Shown: piece by piece, positions 1-9,115 of the stretch
Layout: every line of letters starts with the position of its first letter
Numbering within the stretch: the first letter of the stretch is position 1
NCBI RefSeq assembly: GCF_013359755.1
Contig: NZ_JABMCJ010000092.1
Span: 372,001-436,000, forward strand
Direction of reading: 5' to 3'
Length of the DNA stretch: 64,000 nt
DNA from: Tardiphaga robiniae
Lineage (GTDB): Bacteria > Pseudomonadota > Alphaproteobacteria > Rhizobiales > Xanthobacteraceae
Made by a program: the position numbers and the translations under genes
The notes under the pieces: generated by a model
The model's input: only the letters and a program-made list of their open reading frames with translations
Told to the model about the DNA's origin: nothing
Databases searched by the model: none

Positions 1-1
1 G

Positions 2-865
2 AACGAGAGCCCGCTCAAGGATCACCCGCTCAATCCGATGCACGACTCCAATCTCGTCCGTGTGCTGGCGCGGCAGAGCGCGACAAATATCGGGTTGGTC
101 GATCTCGGAGTTGTCGCCTGCGGCGCCGACGTGGTGCGGACGCATCTCGATGGACTGTCGGAGAATGGCTTTGGCGCGGCGATCATCGACGCGGTGTTTG
201 CCAGCGATCTCGAAACCATCGGTGCGGTCGCCCTGGGTCATCGCGTCTCTGTCGGTGCATCCGGCATGGGGCTTGGCCTGGCGCGCGCACTGGTCGCGTC
301 CGGCCGCGTCAAGGCGAATGCGGCGACCTCGATCAAGGATACGCCTGTGGGTGGCGCTGCAGCCTGTCTGGCTGGGAGTTGTTCGCAGGCGACGCTGCAG
401 CAGATCGCGCGCGCCGAACAGGTGATGCCGGTGCTGCATCTCGATCCCGAACAGGTGATTGCCGGCGGCGCGGAAGTTCAGCGCGCGCTCGGCTGGGCCA
501 AAGAGCGGTTGGGTAAGGGCCCGGCCCTGATCGCAAGCAGTTCGACGCCGGATCAGGTGACAGCCCTGCAAAAGCGCCATGGCCGCGATGCCGCGGGGCA
601 TGCCATCGAGCAGGCGATGGCCGATCTCGCTGAAGGTCTCGTCCGCGCCGGCGTACAACGGCTCGTCGTGGCTGGCGGCGAGACATCCGGCGCTGTCGTG
701 GATCGGCTGGGCATTCCGGGTTTTCTGGTCGGTGCCGAAATCGCCGCCGGTGTGCCGGTATTGCGCGCGGTCGGTACAGCCGAGCGCCAGATGTTGCTGG
801 CATTGAAGTCCGGCAATTTCGGCGGTCCGGATTTCTTCGCGGACGCGCTTGGCCTGATGGTGTGA
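2..865 (+). CDS. otnK: 3-oxo-tetronate kinase-like protein (OtnK/YgbK, DUF1537 family), 5'-truncated by the window edge
   Basis: The open frame runs in from before base 1; the first in-frame ATG (38) is internal, since residues before it (ESPLKDHPLNPM) continue the family sequence. About 287 residues are visible, the C-terminal two thirds of a protein normally near 420 residues. Four-carbon acid sugar kinases phosphorylate 3-oxo-tetronates (3-oxo-4-phosphate products) in catabolic routes for tetronates and related acids. Visible hallmarks are the Gly-rich nucleotide-binding segment AGGETSGAVVDRLG and the C-terminal KSGNFGGPDFF signature. Usual partners (OtnC aldolase, OtnI, LtnD/DenD dehydrogenase) would have to lie upstream, outside the window. 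The family is clear; the exact substrate is not. Confidence 0.85.
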   Translation, partial: NESPLKDHPLNPMHDSNLVRVLARQSATNIGLVDLGVVACGADVVRTHLDGLSENGFGAAIIDAVFASDLETIGAVALGHRVSVGASGMGLGLARALVASGRVKANAATSIKDTPVGGAAACLAGSCSQATLQQIARAEQVMPVLHLDPEQVIAGGAEVQRALGWAKERLGKGPALIASSSTPDQVTALQKRHGRDAAGHAIEQAMADLAEGLVRAGVQRLVVAGGETSGAVVDRLGIPGFLVGAEIAAGVPVLRAVGTAERQMLLALKSGNFGGPDFFADALGLMV

Positions 866-1324
866 TGGCTGCCGCCCAATCCAGGGGCGACAGGCTGCCC
901 GAATAGGCAGGACGTTGCCAACGTCGCGCGCATTACAGATAGTTCATCTTTGACCGGCCCATGACACCTTGCATGTCGCGAGCCGCAGCCGCGTCTTTTT
1001 AAGCCTAAAACTGTTGTGCGGACGCCACGGCGGCCCGGAAACAATTAACAATACCGCTGAAGTGAATTGCCGTGAGGCTTCGCGCGTTAGCTATTTTGTC
1101 GCAGGTCGGGTAAATCTGCTGGCGTGGACAGGCCGGGAAACCGCTCGTTCGCAGCCCTTCATGTAAAGAGGATTGCCCGTTCATTCATGAACCGAGCCGA
1201 TAGGCTTATGCCGGCCCGGCTCACTAATCGGATGCGGACGATCTCTCTAAACAGGTGAATTCGATCGTGGGCAGGCGGGTTTCCGCAGTGCCCCTCTCGT
1301 CAATGTATCGAGGACTACCCGTTC
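866..1324. other. 459-bp gene-free stretch before the RND operon
   Basis: I see no convincing gene here. A 65-codon frame at 969-1166 has no good ribosome site and no recognisable protein. The stretch probably holds the end of the kinase transcript and the promoter of the efflux genes. I find no clear inverted repeat that would mark an operator, and no regulator gene sits beside the pump. Confidence 0.5.
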
Positions 1325-4300
1325 ATGATCTCGTTGGTGCGCATCGCCCTGACCCGGCCTTACACCTTTGTGGTGCTGGCCCTGCTGTTGCTGATTGTCG
1401 GGCCGCTGGCCGCGCTTCGCACACCTACCGATATTTTCCCTGACATCCGCATCCCGGTCATCGGCGTGGTCTGGCAATATACCGGCCTCCCGCCGGACCA
1501 GATGTCCGGCCGTATCACCACGCCGTTCCAGCGCGCACTGACCACCACGGTCAATGACATCGAGCACATCACCGCGAATTCCTATGCCGGCTTCGGCATC
1601 ATCAAGATCTTCTTCCAGCCCAATGTCGACATCCGCACCGCCAATGCGCAGGTCACCGCGATCTCGCAGACGCTGATCAAGCAGTTGCCGCCCGGCGCCA
1701 CGCCCCCGCTGATCCTGAACTATTCGGCCTCGACGGTGCCGATCATCAACGTCGCATTGTCGGGTGACGGTCTTACCGAACAGAACCTCGCCGATATCGG
1801 CATCAACCAGCTTCGTACCCCGCTGGTCACCGTGCCTGGTGCCGCGATTCCGTATCCGTTCGGCGGCAAGCAGCGCCAGATCCAGATCGATCTCAATCCC
1901 GGCGCGCTGCAGGCCCGCGGTCTGTCCGGTCAGGACGTCGCCAATGCATTGGCCGCGCAGAACCTGATCACGCCGGTCGGCACGCAGAAGATCGGCGAAT
2001 TCGAATACACGATCAATCTCAACAACTCGCCGCTGAAGATCGAAGAACTCGGCCGGCTGCCGATCAAGAGCGTCAACGGCGCCATGGTCTATGTGGATGA
2101 CGTTGCCACCGTGCGCGACGGCAATCCGCCGCAGACCAATATCGTGCATGTGGATGGCAATCGTTCGGTGCTGATGCAGGTGTTGAAGGCTGGCTCGGTT
2201 TCCACGCTCGATATCATCTCCGGCATCAAGCAGAAGGTGATCGACTATCGCTCTGCGCTGCCGGACGCGTTGAAGATCAGCTATATTGGCGACCAATCCG
2301 GCTTCGTGCGCGGCGCTATCGAGGGCGTGGCCGTGGAAGGCGTCATCGCGGCCTTGCTGACGTCGGTGATGATCCTGTTGTTCCTCGGCAGCTGGCGTTC
2401 CACCGTCATCATCGCGGTGTCGATCCCGCTCGCGGTGCTCGGCGCCATCATCATGCTGTCGATGATCGGCGAAACGCTGAACATCATGACGCTGGGCGGT
2501 CTGGCGCTCGCAGTCGGCATCCTCGTCGACGACGCGACCGTGACCATCGAGAACATCAATTACCATCTGGAGCAGGGCAAGGACGTCGAGACCTCGATCA
2601 TGGACGGTGCGGCGCAGATCGTGACGCCGGCTTTCGTGTCGCTGCTGTGTATCTGTATCGTCTTTGTGCCGATGTTCTTCCTCAACGGCATCGCGCGATT
2701 CCTGTTCGTGCCGATGGCCGAAGCGGTGATGTTTGCGATGGTCTGGTCGTTCCTGCTGTCGCGCACGCTGGTGCCGACCATGGCCAAGTATCTGCTGCAG
2801 CCGCATGTCCATCATGAGGGCGAGAAGCCGCCGACCCGCAATCCGCTGGTGCGTTTCCAGCGAGGCTTCGAAGCCGGCTTCGAGCGGATCCGCGGCGGCT
2901 ATCACGGCCTGCTGGATATGGCGCTGGCGCGGCGCCCCGTTTTTGTGATTGGCTTCCTCGGCGTCGTCGGCGTGTCGTTTCTGCTGGTGCCGTTCCTTGG
3001 CCGCAACTTCTTCCCATCGGTCGATGGCGGCGCCATCCTGATGCATGTCCGCGCCCAGGTCGGCACCCGCATCGAGGAAACCGCGAACCAGTTCGCCGAT
3101 ATCACCAAGGCGGTGCGCAAGATCATCCCGCCGGATCAGATCGAGACCATGACCGACAATATCGGCATGCCCGTCTCCGGCATCAATCTCACCTATAACA
3201 ACACCGGCGTGATCGGCCCGCAGGATGGTGACTTCCAGATCAAGCTGAAGGAAGGCCACAGGCCGACAGAGGAATATGTGCGGCAATTGCGCGAGCAACT
3301 GCCGCGGCAGTTCCCGGGTGTCAGCTTCGCCTTCCTGCCTGCCGACATCGTCAGCCAGATCCTGAACTTCGGCGCTCCGGCCCCGATCGACCTGCAGATC
3401 CGCGGTGCGAATCTCGCGGCGAACTTCGAATATGCCAACAAGCTGCTCGGCAAGATCCGTCGCATTCCCGGCATTGCCGATGCGCGGCTCCAGCAGTCGC
3501 CGAACAATCCCGGCTTCAACATCGATGTCGACCGCACCCGTGCGCAATATGTCGGCCTGACCGAGCGCGATGTCACCAACAGCCTCGTGGTCAACCTCGC
3601 AGGTTCGTCGCAAGTCGCGCCGACCTATTATCTCAGTCCTGATAACGGCGTGTCCTATTCCATCGTGATGCAGACGCCGCAATACAAACTGGATTCGCTG
3701 GGTGCGCTGGAGACGCTGCCGATCACGGCCGTGAATGCCAGCAACAACTCCCCGATGCTCGGCGGCATTGCCAGCATCAATCGCTCGACCTCGAATGCCG
3801 TGGTGTCGCAATATGACATCCAGTCGATGGTGCAGATCTATGCCACCACGCAGGGGCGCGATCTCGGTTCCGTGTCCAACGACATCTACAAGGTGTTGGA
3901 AGAAACCAAGGCGGATGTGCCGAAGGGCAGCAATGTGGCGCTGCTCGGTCAGGTGCAGACCATGAACAGCGCCTTTGCCGGCCTGCTGTTCGGTCTGCTC
4001 GGCGCCATCGTTTTGATCTATCTCTTGATCGTCGTGAACTTCCAGTCCTGGTCCGATCCGTTCGTGATCATCACCGCGCTGCCGGCGGCATTGGCCGGCA
4101 TCGTCTGGATGCTGTTCACGACGCAGACGACGCTGTCGGTTCCAGCATTGACCGGCGCCATCATGTGTATGGGCGTCGCAACAGCCAATTCTGTGCTGGT
4201 GATTTCCTTTGCCCGCGAGCGCTACGCGATCCTCGGCGACCCCATCAAGGCCGCGTCCGAAGCCGGTTTCGTCCGCTTCCGCCCTGTGCTTATGACCGCT

Positions 4301-4510
4301 TTGGCCATGATCATCGGCATGGCGCCGATGGCGCTAGGGCTGGGCGAGGGCGGCGAGCAGAATGCGCCACTTGGCCGCGCTGTCATCGGCGGCCTGATTT
4401 TTGCTACCATCGCCACGTTGATGTTCGTGCCGGTGGTGTTCAGCATGGTTCACAAGAAACAGCAGCCTGCGCCGGACGCGGCCACCTCGGAGACTTTGCA
4501 TGCCCACTGA
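1325..4510 (+). CDS. RND efflux transporter permease subunit (HAE1/AcrB family)
   Basis: The inner-membrane proton-driven pump of a tripartite efflux system. At 1061 residues it is the normal length. An N-terminal transmembrane helix is followed by a first periplasmic domain, helices 2-6 (with the paired acids D402/D403 in the motif LVDDATV, equivalent to AcrB D407/D408), a second hydrophobic helix near residue 540 with its periplasmic domain, and a C-terminal helix bundle. In helix 10 the segment GVATANSVLVISF has Ala954 where AcrB has the proton-relay Lys940. The start ATG has GAGGA about 10 nt upstream. The permease comes first and overlaps the adaptor gene by 11 bp, the reverse of the usual order, and no outer-membrane factor gene is nearby. 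Substrate unknown. Confidence 0.93.
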   Translation: MISLVRIALTRPYTFVVLALLLLIVGPLAALRTPTDIFPDIRIPVIGVVWQYTGLPPDQMSGRITTPFQRALTTTVNDIEHITANSYAGFGIIKIFFQPNVDIRTANAQVTAISQTLIKQLPPGATPPLILNYSASTVPIINVALSGDGLTEQNLADIGINQLRTPLVTVPGAAIPYPFGGKQRQIQIDLNPGALQARGLSGQDVANALAAQNLITPVGTQKIGEFEYTINLNNSPLKIEELGRLPIKSVNGAMVYVDDVATVRDGNPPQTNIVHVDGNRSVLMQVLKAGSVSTLDIISGIKQKVIDYRSALPDALKISYIGDQSGFVRGAIEGVAVEGVIAALLTSVMILLFLGSWRSTVIIAVSIPLAVLGAIIMLSMIGETLNIMTLGGLALAVGILVDDATVTIENINYHLEQGKDVETSIMDGAAQIVTPAFVSLLCICIVFVPMFFLNGIARFLFVPMAEAVMFAMVWSFLLSRTLVPTMAKYLLQPHVHHEGEKPPTRNPLVRFQRGFEAGFERIRGGYHGLLDMALARRPVFVIGFLGVVGVSFLLVPFLGRNFFPSVDGGAILMHVRAQVGTRIEETANQFADITKAVRKIIPPDQIETMTDNIGMPVSGINLTYNNTGVIGPQDGDFQIKLKEGHRPTEEYVRQLREQLPRQFPGVSFAFLPADIVSQILNFGAPAPIDLQIRGANLAANFEYANKLLGKIRRIPGIADARLQQSPNNPGFNIDVDRTRAQYVGLTERDVTNSLVVNLAGSSQVAPTYYLSPDNGVSYSIVMQTPQYKLDSLGALETLPITAVNASNNSPMLGGIASINRSTSNAVVSQYDIQSMVQIYATTQGRDLGSVSNDIYKVLEETKADVPKGSNVALLGQVQTMNSAFAGLLFGLLGAIVLIYLLIVVNFQSWSDPFVIITALPAALAGIVWMLFTTQTTLSVPALTGAIMCMGVATANSVLVISFARERYAILGDPIKAASEAGFVRFRPVLMTALAMIIGMAPMALGLGEGGEQNAPLGRAVIGGLIFATIATLMFVPVVFSMVHKKQQPAPDAATSETLHAH

Positions 4511-5708
4511 GCAGACCCCCCCGGTATCGCGCCGCAAGCTCGGCCTGGTCGGAGTGATTGGCCTGTGCGCCGCCGGCGCCATCGTCGTCACCGGCATCAT
4601 GGCCCGCGCCAAGACCGAGACCGACCTGAAGGCCTGGACCGACGATCAGGCGATCCCGACGGTCGCTGTCGCTCCGCCGGATGCCCGCGTCCTCAACGCG
4701 TCGCTCGATCTGCCCGGCCGGCTCGAAGCCTATTACCGCGCGCCGATTTTTGCCCGCGTTTCGGGCTATCTGAAGAGCTGGAGCGCCGATATCGGTGCAC
4801 AGGTCAAATCCGGCCAGGTGATCGCCGAGATCGAAGCCCCGGACCTCGATCAGCAGTTGCTGCAGGCCCGTGCCGATCTCGTCAGTCAGCAGTCCAGCGC
4901 TAAACTGTCGGAAGCGACGCTGAACCGCCGCAAGACGCTGGTGGCGTCGAATTTCGTCTCGGCGCAGGAAATCGACGAGCGCACAGCCGATCTGAACAAC
5001 AAGCGCGCCGCCGTGAATTCCGGCCAGGCCAATGTCGAGCGTCTGGAAGCGCTGGCCGGTTACAAGAAGATCACCGCGCCGTTCGATGGAGTTGTGACCC
5101 AGCGCAACACCGACGTCGGCGCGCTGATCTCGGGCGGCACCGGCACCGGTGCCGCGATGTTCGTGGTATCTGATATCAAGAAGCTGCGCGTTTATGTCGA
5201 CGTGCCGCAGAGCTATGTGCCGGCGATCAGGTTAGGTGCCAAGGCGATCATCAGCGTGCCCGATCATCCGAACAAGACGTTCCCGGCCACGGTGGAAGCC
5301 TCGTCGCAATCGGTCGATGTGGCATCGGGCACCACGCGCATGCAGCTCGTGCTCGATAATCCGAGCGGCGAGTTGCTGCCGGGTGGCTATGCGAATGTGA
5401 AGATGAGCCTGGCGCGCGACTCCGCGCCGCTCCATGTTCCGGCCTCGGCGCTGATCTTCAACAAGAGCGGCATGCGCGTCGCGACCGTTGGACCGGACGA
5501 CAAGATCCTGTTCAAGACCGTGACAATCGCCAGGGATCTCGGCCGCGACATCGAGCTCGCATCCGGCATCGCCGCCGACGATCGCATCGTCATTGCCCCG
5601 CCGGACGGCCTCAACGACGGCGACAAGGTCCGTATCACTGGCGGCAGCGGTACTCCGAAAAACGGCAAGCCGACGGCCGAGACGGACAAGAAGGAAGTGA
5701 AGGGGTAG
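4500..5708 (+). CDS. RND efflux periplasmic adaptor subunit (membrane fusion protein)
   Basis: Partner of the permease; bridges it to an outer-membrane channel. 402 residues. A single N-terminal membrane anchor (about residues 14-33) replaces a cleaved signal. The order is the usual one: a biotinyl-lipoyl-like half (around RVSGYLKSW), an alpha-helical hairpin (LLQARADL to about residue 180), the second lipoyl half (KKITAPFDGVVTQRN), then a beta-barrel and membrane-proximal domain. It starts inside the end of the permease gene, so the two are translationally coupled. The Lys-rich C-terminal tail after about residue 380 looks unstructured. Confidence 0.92.
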   Translation: MPTEQTPPVSRRKLGLVGVIGLCAAGAIVVTGIMARAKTETDLKAWTDDQAIPTVAVAPPDARVLNASLDLPGRLEAYYRAPIFARVSGYLKSWSADIGAQVKSGQVIAEIEAPDLDQQLLQARADLVSQQSSAKLSEATLNRRKTLVASNFVSAQEIDERTADLNNKRAAVNSGQANVERLEALAGYKKITAPFDGVVTQRNTDVGALISGGTGTGAAMFVVSDIKKLRVYVDVPQSYVPAIRLGAKAIISVPDHPNKTFPATVEASSQSVDVASGTTRMQLVLDNPSGELLPGGYANVKMSLARDSAPLHVPASALIFNKSGMRVATVGPDDKILFKTVTIARDLGRDIELASGIAADDRIVIAPPDGLNDGDKVRITGGSGTPKNGKPTAETDKKEVKG

Positions 5709-5720
5709 GGCGTTGACGCC

Positions 5721-5754
5721 GCGCTATGCCGGGCTCGTATGCCGGGCATAGCGC
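5721..5754. terminator. inverted repeat between convergent genes, probable bidirectional terminator
   Basis: The arms GCGCTATGCC (5721-5730) and GGCATAGCGC (5745-5754) pair perfectly over 10 bp around a 14-nt loop. The repeat lies between the stop of the adaptor gene and the stop of the convergent thioesterase gene. There is no U-run, so factor-independent activity is uncertain. Confidence 0.5.
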
Positions 5755-5773
5755 CCCCTCCGTTTACGATTAT

Positions 5774-6229
5774 CTAGTGCGTGATGCCCTCGCGATCGAA
5801 CAGCGCCATCAGGGTGCAGCTCATCGTTGCAATCAGCTTCTCCTCGCTCCGCTCCACCGCAAAGGCCTGGCCCTCACAGACCGTTATGGTTCTTCCGGGC
5901 TTGAGAACGCGGGCCCGAAACAGGAAATGCTCGCCGCGGGCCGGGGCCAGAAAATTGGTCTTGAATTCGACGGTCAGAACCGCGGCATTGTCGGGCATCA
6001 GCGAGAAGGCGGCATACCCGCAGGCTGTATCCAGCGCTGTCGTGATGATGCCGGCATGAATGAACCCGTGCTGCTGCGTAAAGGCGGTGTTGTACGGCAT
6101 TTTGAGCTCGACTTCGCCGGCTGCCTGACGCGCAACTTCGATACCCAGTGTCGCCATCGCCGTTTGGCGGGCGAAGCTCGCCTGCACGCGGGCCTCGAAG
6201 TTTGCGTCCTTTGGAATGAATTTGGTCAT
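5774..6229 (-). CDS. PaaI-type hotdog-fold thioesterase
   Basis: A 151-residue single hotdog domain, the usual size. The core helix segment QHGFIHAGIITTALDTACG carries the conserved HGG-like turn and the acid seen in PaaI/YdiI acyl-CoA thioesterases, and it is followed by the strands VLTVEFKTNFLAPA. It would hydrolyse an acyl- or aryl-CoA in the cytoplasm. The gene starts 6 bp after the stop of the thiolase-like gene on the same strand, so it is likely the last gene of the unit 8904-5774. The acyl group cannot be told from sequence. Confidence 0.85.
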   Translation of the reverse strand: MTKFIPKDANFEARVQASFARQTAMATLGIEVARQAAGEVELKMPYNTAFTQQHGFIHAGIITTALDTACGYAAFSLMPDNAAVLTVEFKTNFLAPARGEHFLFRARVLKPGRTITVCEGQAFAVERSEEKLIATMSCTLMALFDREGITH

Positions 6230-6235
6230 TTCGCT

Positions 6236-7753
6236 TTATCGCGCCTTTCGCCACTCCAGCACGCCGTCACCTGCCGTGCTGATCGGCCCTGACGCTCCCA
6301 CCGGCGTCTTGTCCTGATCCATCAGAAACGCCAGCGTCGCCTGGTCCTGCACCGGCACACGCGCCAGCGCGCGTTCATTGGCAGCAGTGCGCAGGATCAC
6401 CACGCCGTGCTCGATCTCGCCGCTGCGGCCGTAGATCACCGTGAAGCTTTCGACAGTGCCGTTGCCCGAGGCCTCGGTGACATATGTCGGAACGGGCTTG
6501 CGGTTGCGATCAGCGTCTGCCTGCACGTTTGTATCCTGTGCGATCGGTGCCTTGGGTATCTCCTTCGACACCACCAGCGCGTGGTGCTTGGTGACGAAGC
6601 CGCCTTGCGCGTAGAGCAATCCAGTCTTGGTCCCCGCGCGGATTTTGCGGACCATCGCGCAGGCGGCATGCGCCATGTAGTCGTTCAGCGGCGCGCCAAA
6701 GAAGGTGAGACCGCCGGTCACGGTTGGTTGTACATCGCTGCCAAGGCCGAGGGTGCGGCGGGCCATCTTCGGCACGCAGGGGAAGCAGCTATAAAGCTCG
6801 ATGGCGCCGAAATTCTTGCCGGAGCCGCCGACCAGATCCATCGCGACTTTCAGCACCGCATTCTGCGCGTGGCTTTCCACATACTGGTCGCGGTCGAGAT
6901 AGTCGCGCGGCTCCTCGGCCGAAGCGCCGCCCCAGATATGCACGATGCGATCCTCGGGCACGCCGGCAGCGCGCGCCTTGGCAAGGCTGGTGACGAGGAT
7001 GGCGGCCGACTGGTTCACCATCGGATTGGCGACCATCAGCTTGGTATAGGGCCAGGCGATCAGCCGGTTGTCAGGCGTCGGCGTTGTGATCTCGTCGGGC
7101 GTGAAGGCCTTCTTGTTCCACGCTTCCGGATTGGTCGCCGCGACGCCTGCATAGCGCGACCACAGCTCGCCGGATTCGCGATGGGCCTCGCGCGGCGTCT
7201 GGCCCCAATGCGCGGCGGAGGCGGCTTCATAGAACGGGTAGACCGTGACCGGTTTGGCCACGCCGAGCTTGGTCGCCATCGGCTTCTGGTAGTTGGCACC
7301 GCGCAGCGGCTCCGGCGCATCCTTGGCGAATGGCGTCCAGGGCAGATCCACCTTGGCGCGTTCGGCCTTGGTGGCCGTGCCCTGCGATTCCGCGCCGGTG
7401 ATCGCTGCGACCTGAGATTCGCCGCGCGCGATACGCTTGGCTGCTTCATGAATGTAACGGATCGGGCTCTCGCCGCCGACCGGGCCGTAATAGGCGTGCT
7501 TCGGCGCGATGCCGAGCTTCTCGCTGAGTTGCTTCTCCGGTGCGGTGTAGCGCCAGCTCAGGAAGTTCACGATGTCGAGCGAGTCGATATCCCCAAGCAG
7601 CTTCCCGCCAGAGTCCTGCTCCGCGCGCTTCAGCGCCTCGATCATCAGCGCGAGCGGCTCGAGACCCTCCGTGAGCTCCTTCGGATGATCCGAGAATTCG
7701 CCGACGCCGACGATGACGGGGATGCGGTCTTCAGCTTGGTTCGACACTGCCAT
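6236..7753 (-). CDS. thiolase-superfamily protein (acetyl-CoA acetyltransferase-like), lacking the usual nucleophile
   Basis: 505 residues with thiolase-fold signatures: an N-terminal VIVGVGEFS strand, a central GVPEDR stretch, the motif GGLTFFGAPLNDYMAHAA near residue 345-365 and a C-terminal domain from about residue 410. In ordinary thiolases a Cys nucleophile sits near residue 90; here that place reads GPVGGESP without Cys. The C-terminal C-GGG motif is also absent (LLYAQGGFVTKHHAL). Such SCP2-thiolase-like proteins often sit in lipid and steroid catabolic clusters. It may act as a non-decarboxylating lyase or a structural partner rather than a true thiolase. It lies between a nitronate monooxygenase gene and a thioesterase gene. 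Confidence 0.8.
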   Translation of the reverse strand: MAVSNQAEDRIPVIVGVGEFSDHPKELTEGLEPLALMIEALKRAEQDSGGKLLGDIDSLDIVNFLSWRYTAPEKQLSEKLGIAPKHAYYGPVGGESPIRYIHEAAKRIARGESQVAAITGAESQGTATKAERAKVDLPWTPFAKDAPEPLRGANYQKPMATKLGVAKPVTVYPFYEAASAAHWGQTPREAHRESGELWSRYAGVAATNPEAWNKKAFTPDEITTPTPDNRLIAWPYTKLMVANPMVNQSAAILVTSLAKARAAGVPEDRIVHIWGGASAEEPRDYLDRDQYVESHAQNAVLKVAMDLVGGSGKNFGAIELYSCFPCVPKMARRTLGLGSDVQPTVTGGLTFFGAPLNDYMAHAACAMVRKIRAGTKTGLLYAQGGFVTKHHALVVSKEIPKAPIAQDTNVQADADRNRKPVPTYVTEASGNGTVESFTVIYGRSGEIEHGVVILRTAANERALARVPVQDQATLAFLMDQDKTPVGASGPISTAGDGVLEWRKAR

Positions 7754-7770
7754 TGTTCTTGCTCTTGCCT

Positions 7771-8904
7771 CTATTCGGAAACCAGCATGGTGAGGTGCTC
7801 CGCCGCTTCGGCAAAGTCCTCCTTGAACTCCTGCACAACTGCGCCTGCCGACTTGACGCTGTCAATCAGGCCGACGCCCTGGCCGACGAAATAGCTGACC
7901 AGATCTCGCGCCTGCGCATTGCCTGCGGCTGCGGAACGATCAATCGAGGCGAAGGCGTCGCGGCTGATCAGGCTCTGCAGTGGCATCGGCAGTGCGCCTG
8001 GGCTGTCTTCGCCGCGATCCCAGGCATCGGTCCAGACCGAGCGCAATTGCCGTGCGGGCTTGCCGGTACGGCCCCTGGAGCGGATCGCATCGCGCGACGA
8101 GGCGGCAATCATCTTCTCGCGAAAGATTTCGGAGGTTTCAGATTCCGTGGTTGCGAGCCACACCGAACCGGTCCAGACGCCTGCCGCGCCCATCGCCATG
8201 CAGCCGGCCATCTGCCGCCCGGTCATGATGCCGCCGGCGGCGAGCACCGGGACCTCGCGCATCGGCTTGACGGCCTTGATCACCTCCGGCACCAGCACCA
8301 TGGTCGAGACCTCGCCGCAATGGCCGCCGGCCTCGGTACCCTGCGCCACGAGAATATCGACGCCGGCCGCAACCTGCCGGATCGCATGTTCCTTAGCACC
8401 GACGAGTGCCGCCACCGGGACGCCATGGGCTTTGCCCATCTCGATCATCGCCTTCGGTGGCACGCCGAGTGCATTGGCGATCAGCCGGATCGGATGATTG
8501 AAGGAAACGTCGAGCAGCCGCAGTGCAGTCTCGCCATCGAATGGCTGCGGCTGGTCGGCGGACACTTCGGTGATCCTGAGATCGACGCCGTATTTCTTCA
8601 GCAGGCTCTTGGTGAAAGCGCGATGTTCCGGCGTGATGCGGCGCTCAAGCGATTTCCAGGTGACGTCCTTTTCGCCTGATGTGGAGATATTCTCCGGGAT
8701 CAGCACGTCGATGCCGTAGGGCTTGCCGTCGACGTGATCGTCGATCCACTTCAGTTCCTGCTCCAGCGTCTCCGGAGAATGCGCGGTGGCGCCGAGCACA
8801 CCGAAGCCGCCGGCACGGCTGACGGCAGCAACCACGTCGCGGCAATGGCTGAAGGCGAGTAGCGGAAACGCGATGCCCAGCATCTCGCAGATCGGCGACT
8901 TCAT
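7771..8904 (-). CDS. nitronate monooxygenase / 2-nitropropane dioxygenase-like FMN enzyme
   Basis: 377 residues, a TIM-barrel flavoprotein. Visible features are the N-terminal HCRDVVAAVSRAGGFGVLGA segment, the GTEAGGHCGEVST phosphate-binding loop (QGTEAGGH is the family hallmark) and the VLAAGGIMTGRQMA segment holding the FMN phosphate. The family oxidises alkyl nitronates, though many members in catabolic clusters have other, unknown flavin roles such as enoyl reduction. First gene of a minus-strand set with the thiolase-like and thioesterase genes, separated by 17 bp and 6 bp. Confidence 0.87.
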   Translation of the reverse strand: MKSPICEMLGIAFPLLAFSHCRDVVAAVSRAGGFGVLGATAHSPETLEQELKWIDDHVDGKPYGIDVLIPENISTSGEKDVTWKSLERRITPEHRAFTKSLLKKYGVDLRITEVSADQPQPFDGETALRLLDVSFNHPIRLIANALGVPPKAMIEMGKAHGVPVAALVGAKEHAIRQVAAGVDILVAQGTEAGGHCGEVSTMVLVPEVIKAVKPMREVPVLAAGGIMTGRQMAGCMAMGAAGVWTGSVWLATTESETSEIFREKMIAASSRDAIRSRGRTGKPARQLRSVWTDAWDRGEDSPGALPMPLQSLISRDAFASIDRSAAAGNAQARDLVSYFVGQGVGLIDSVKSAGAVVQEFKEDFAEAAEHLTMLVSE

Positions 8905-9115
8905 CGGCGTGTCTCCCTGAATCTCTTGTGACCCGCTTCATGTGGCGAGTTCGTGATGAACGCTAGCGTATGGGGAAGGGCGATGCCAAGCGGACGAGGG
9001 GCATTCCGCCTAGCAAAATACCGGGGCAACGACGCCCGATTTCCTGCTTGCGCTTTCGCGTTATGCGGGAAATGCTACCTGTAACAAGCAAAGCAAAAAA
9101 TACGGGAGTGAACGC

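Noticed and set aside
969-1166. 65-codon frame before the RND genes
   Set aside because: No good ribosome site, no similarity I recognise, ordinary intergenic composition.
1247-3811. Very long open frame (854 codons) on the minus strand across the RND permease gene
   Set aside because: It is the antisense of a clear RND coding sequence, Arg/His/Asp-rich with no recognisable domain, as expected from high-GC codon bias.
6407-7894. Long plus-strand frame opposite the thiolase-like gene
   Set aside because: Antisense shadow; low-complexity Arg/Ala/Gly composition and no start site, while the minus strand encodes the thiolase-like protein.
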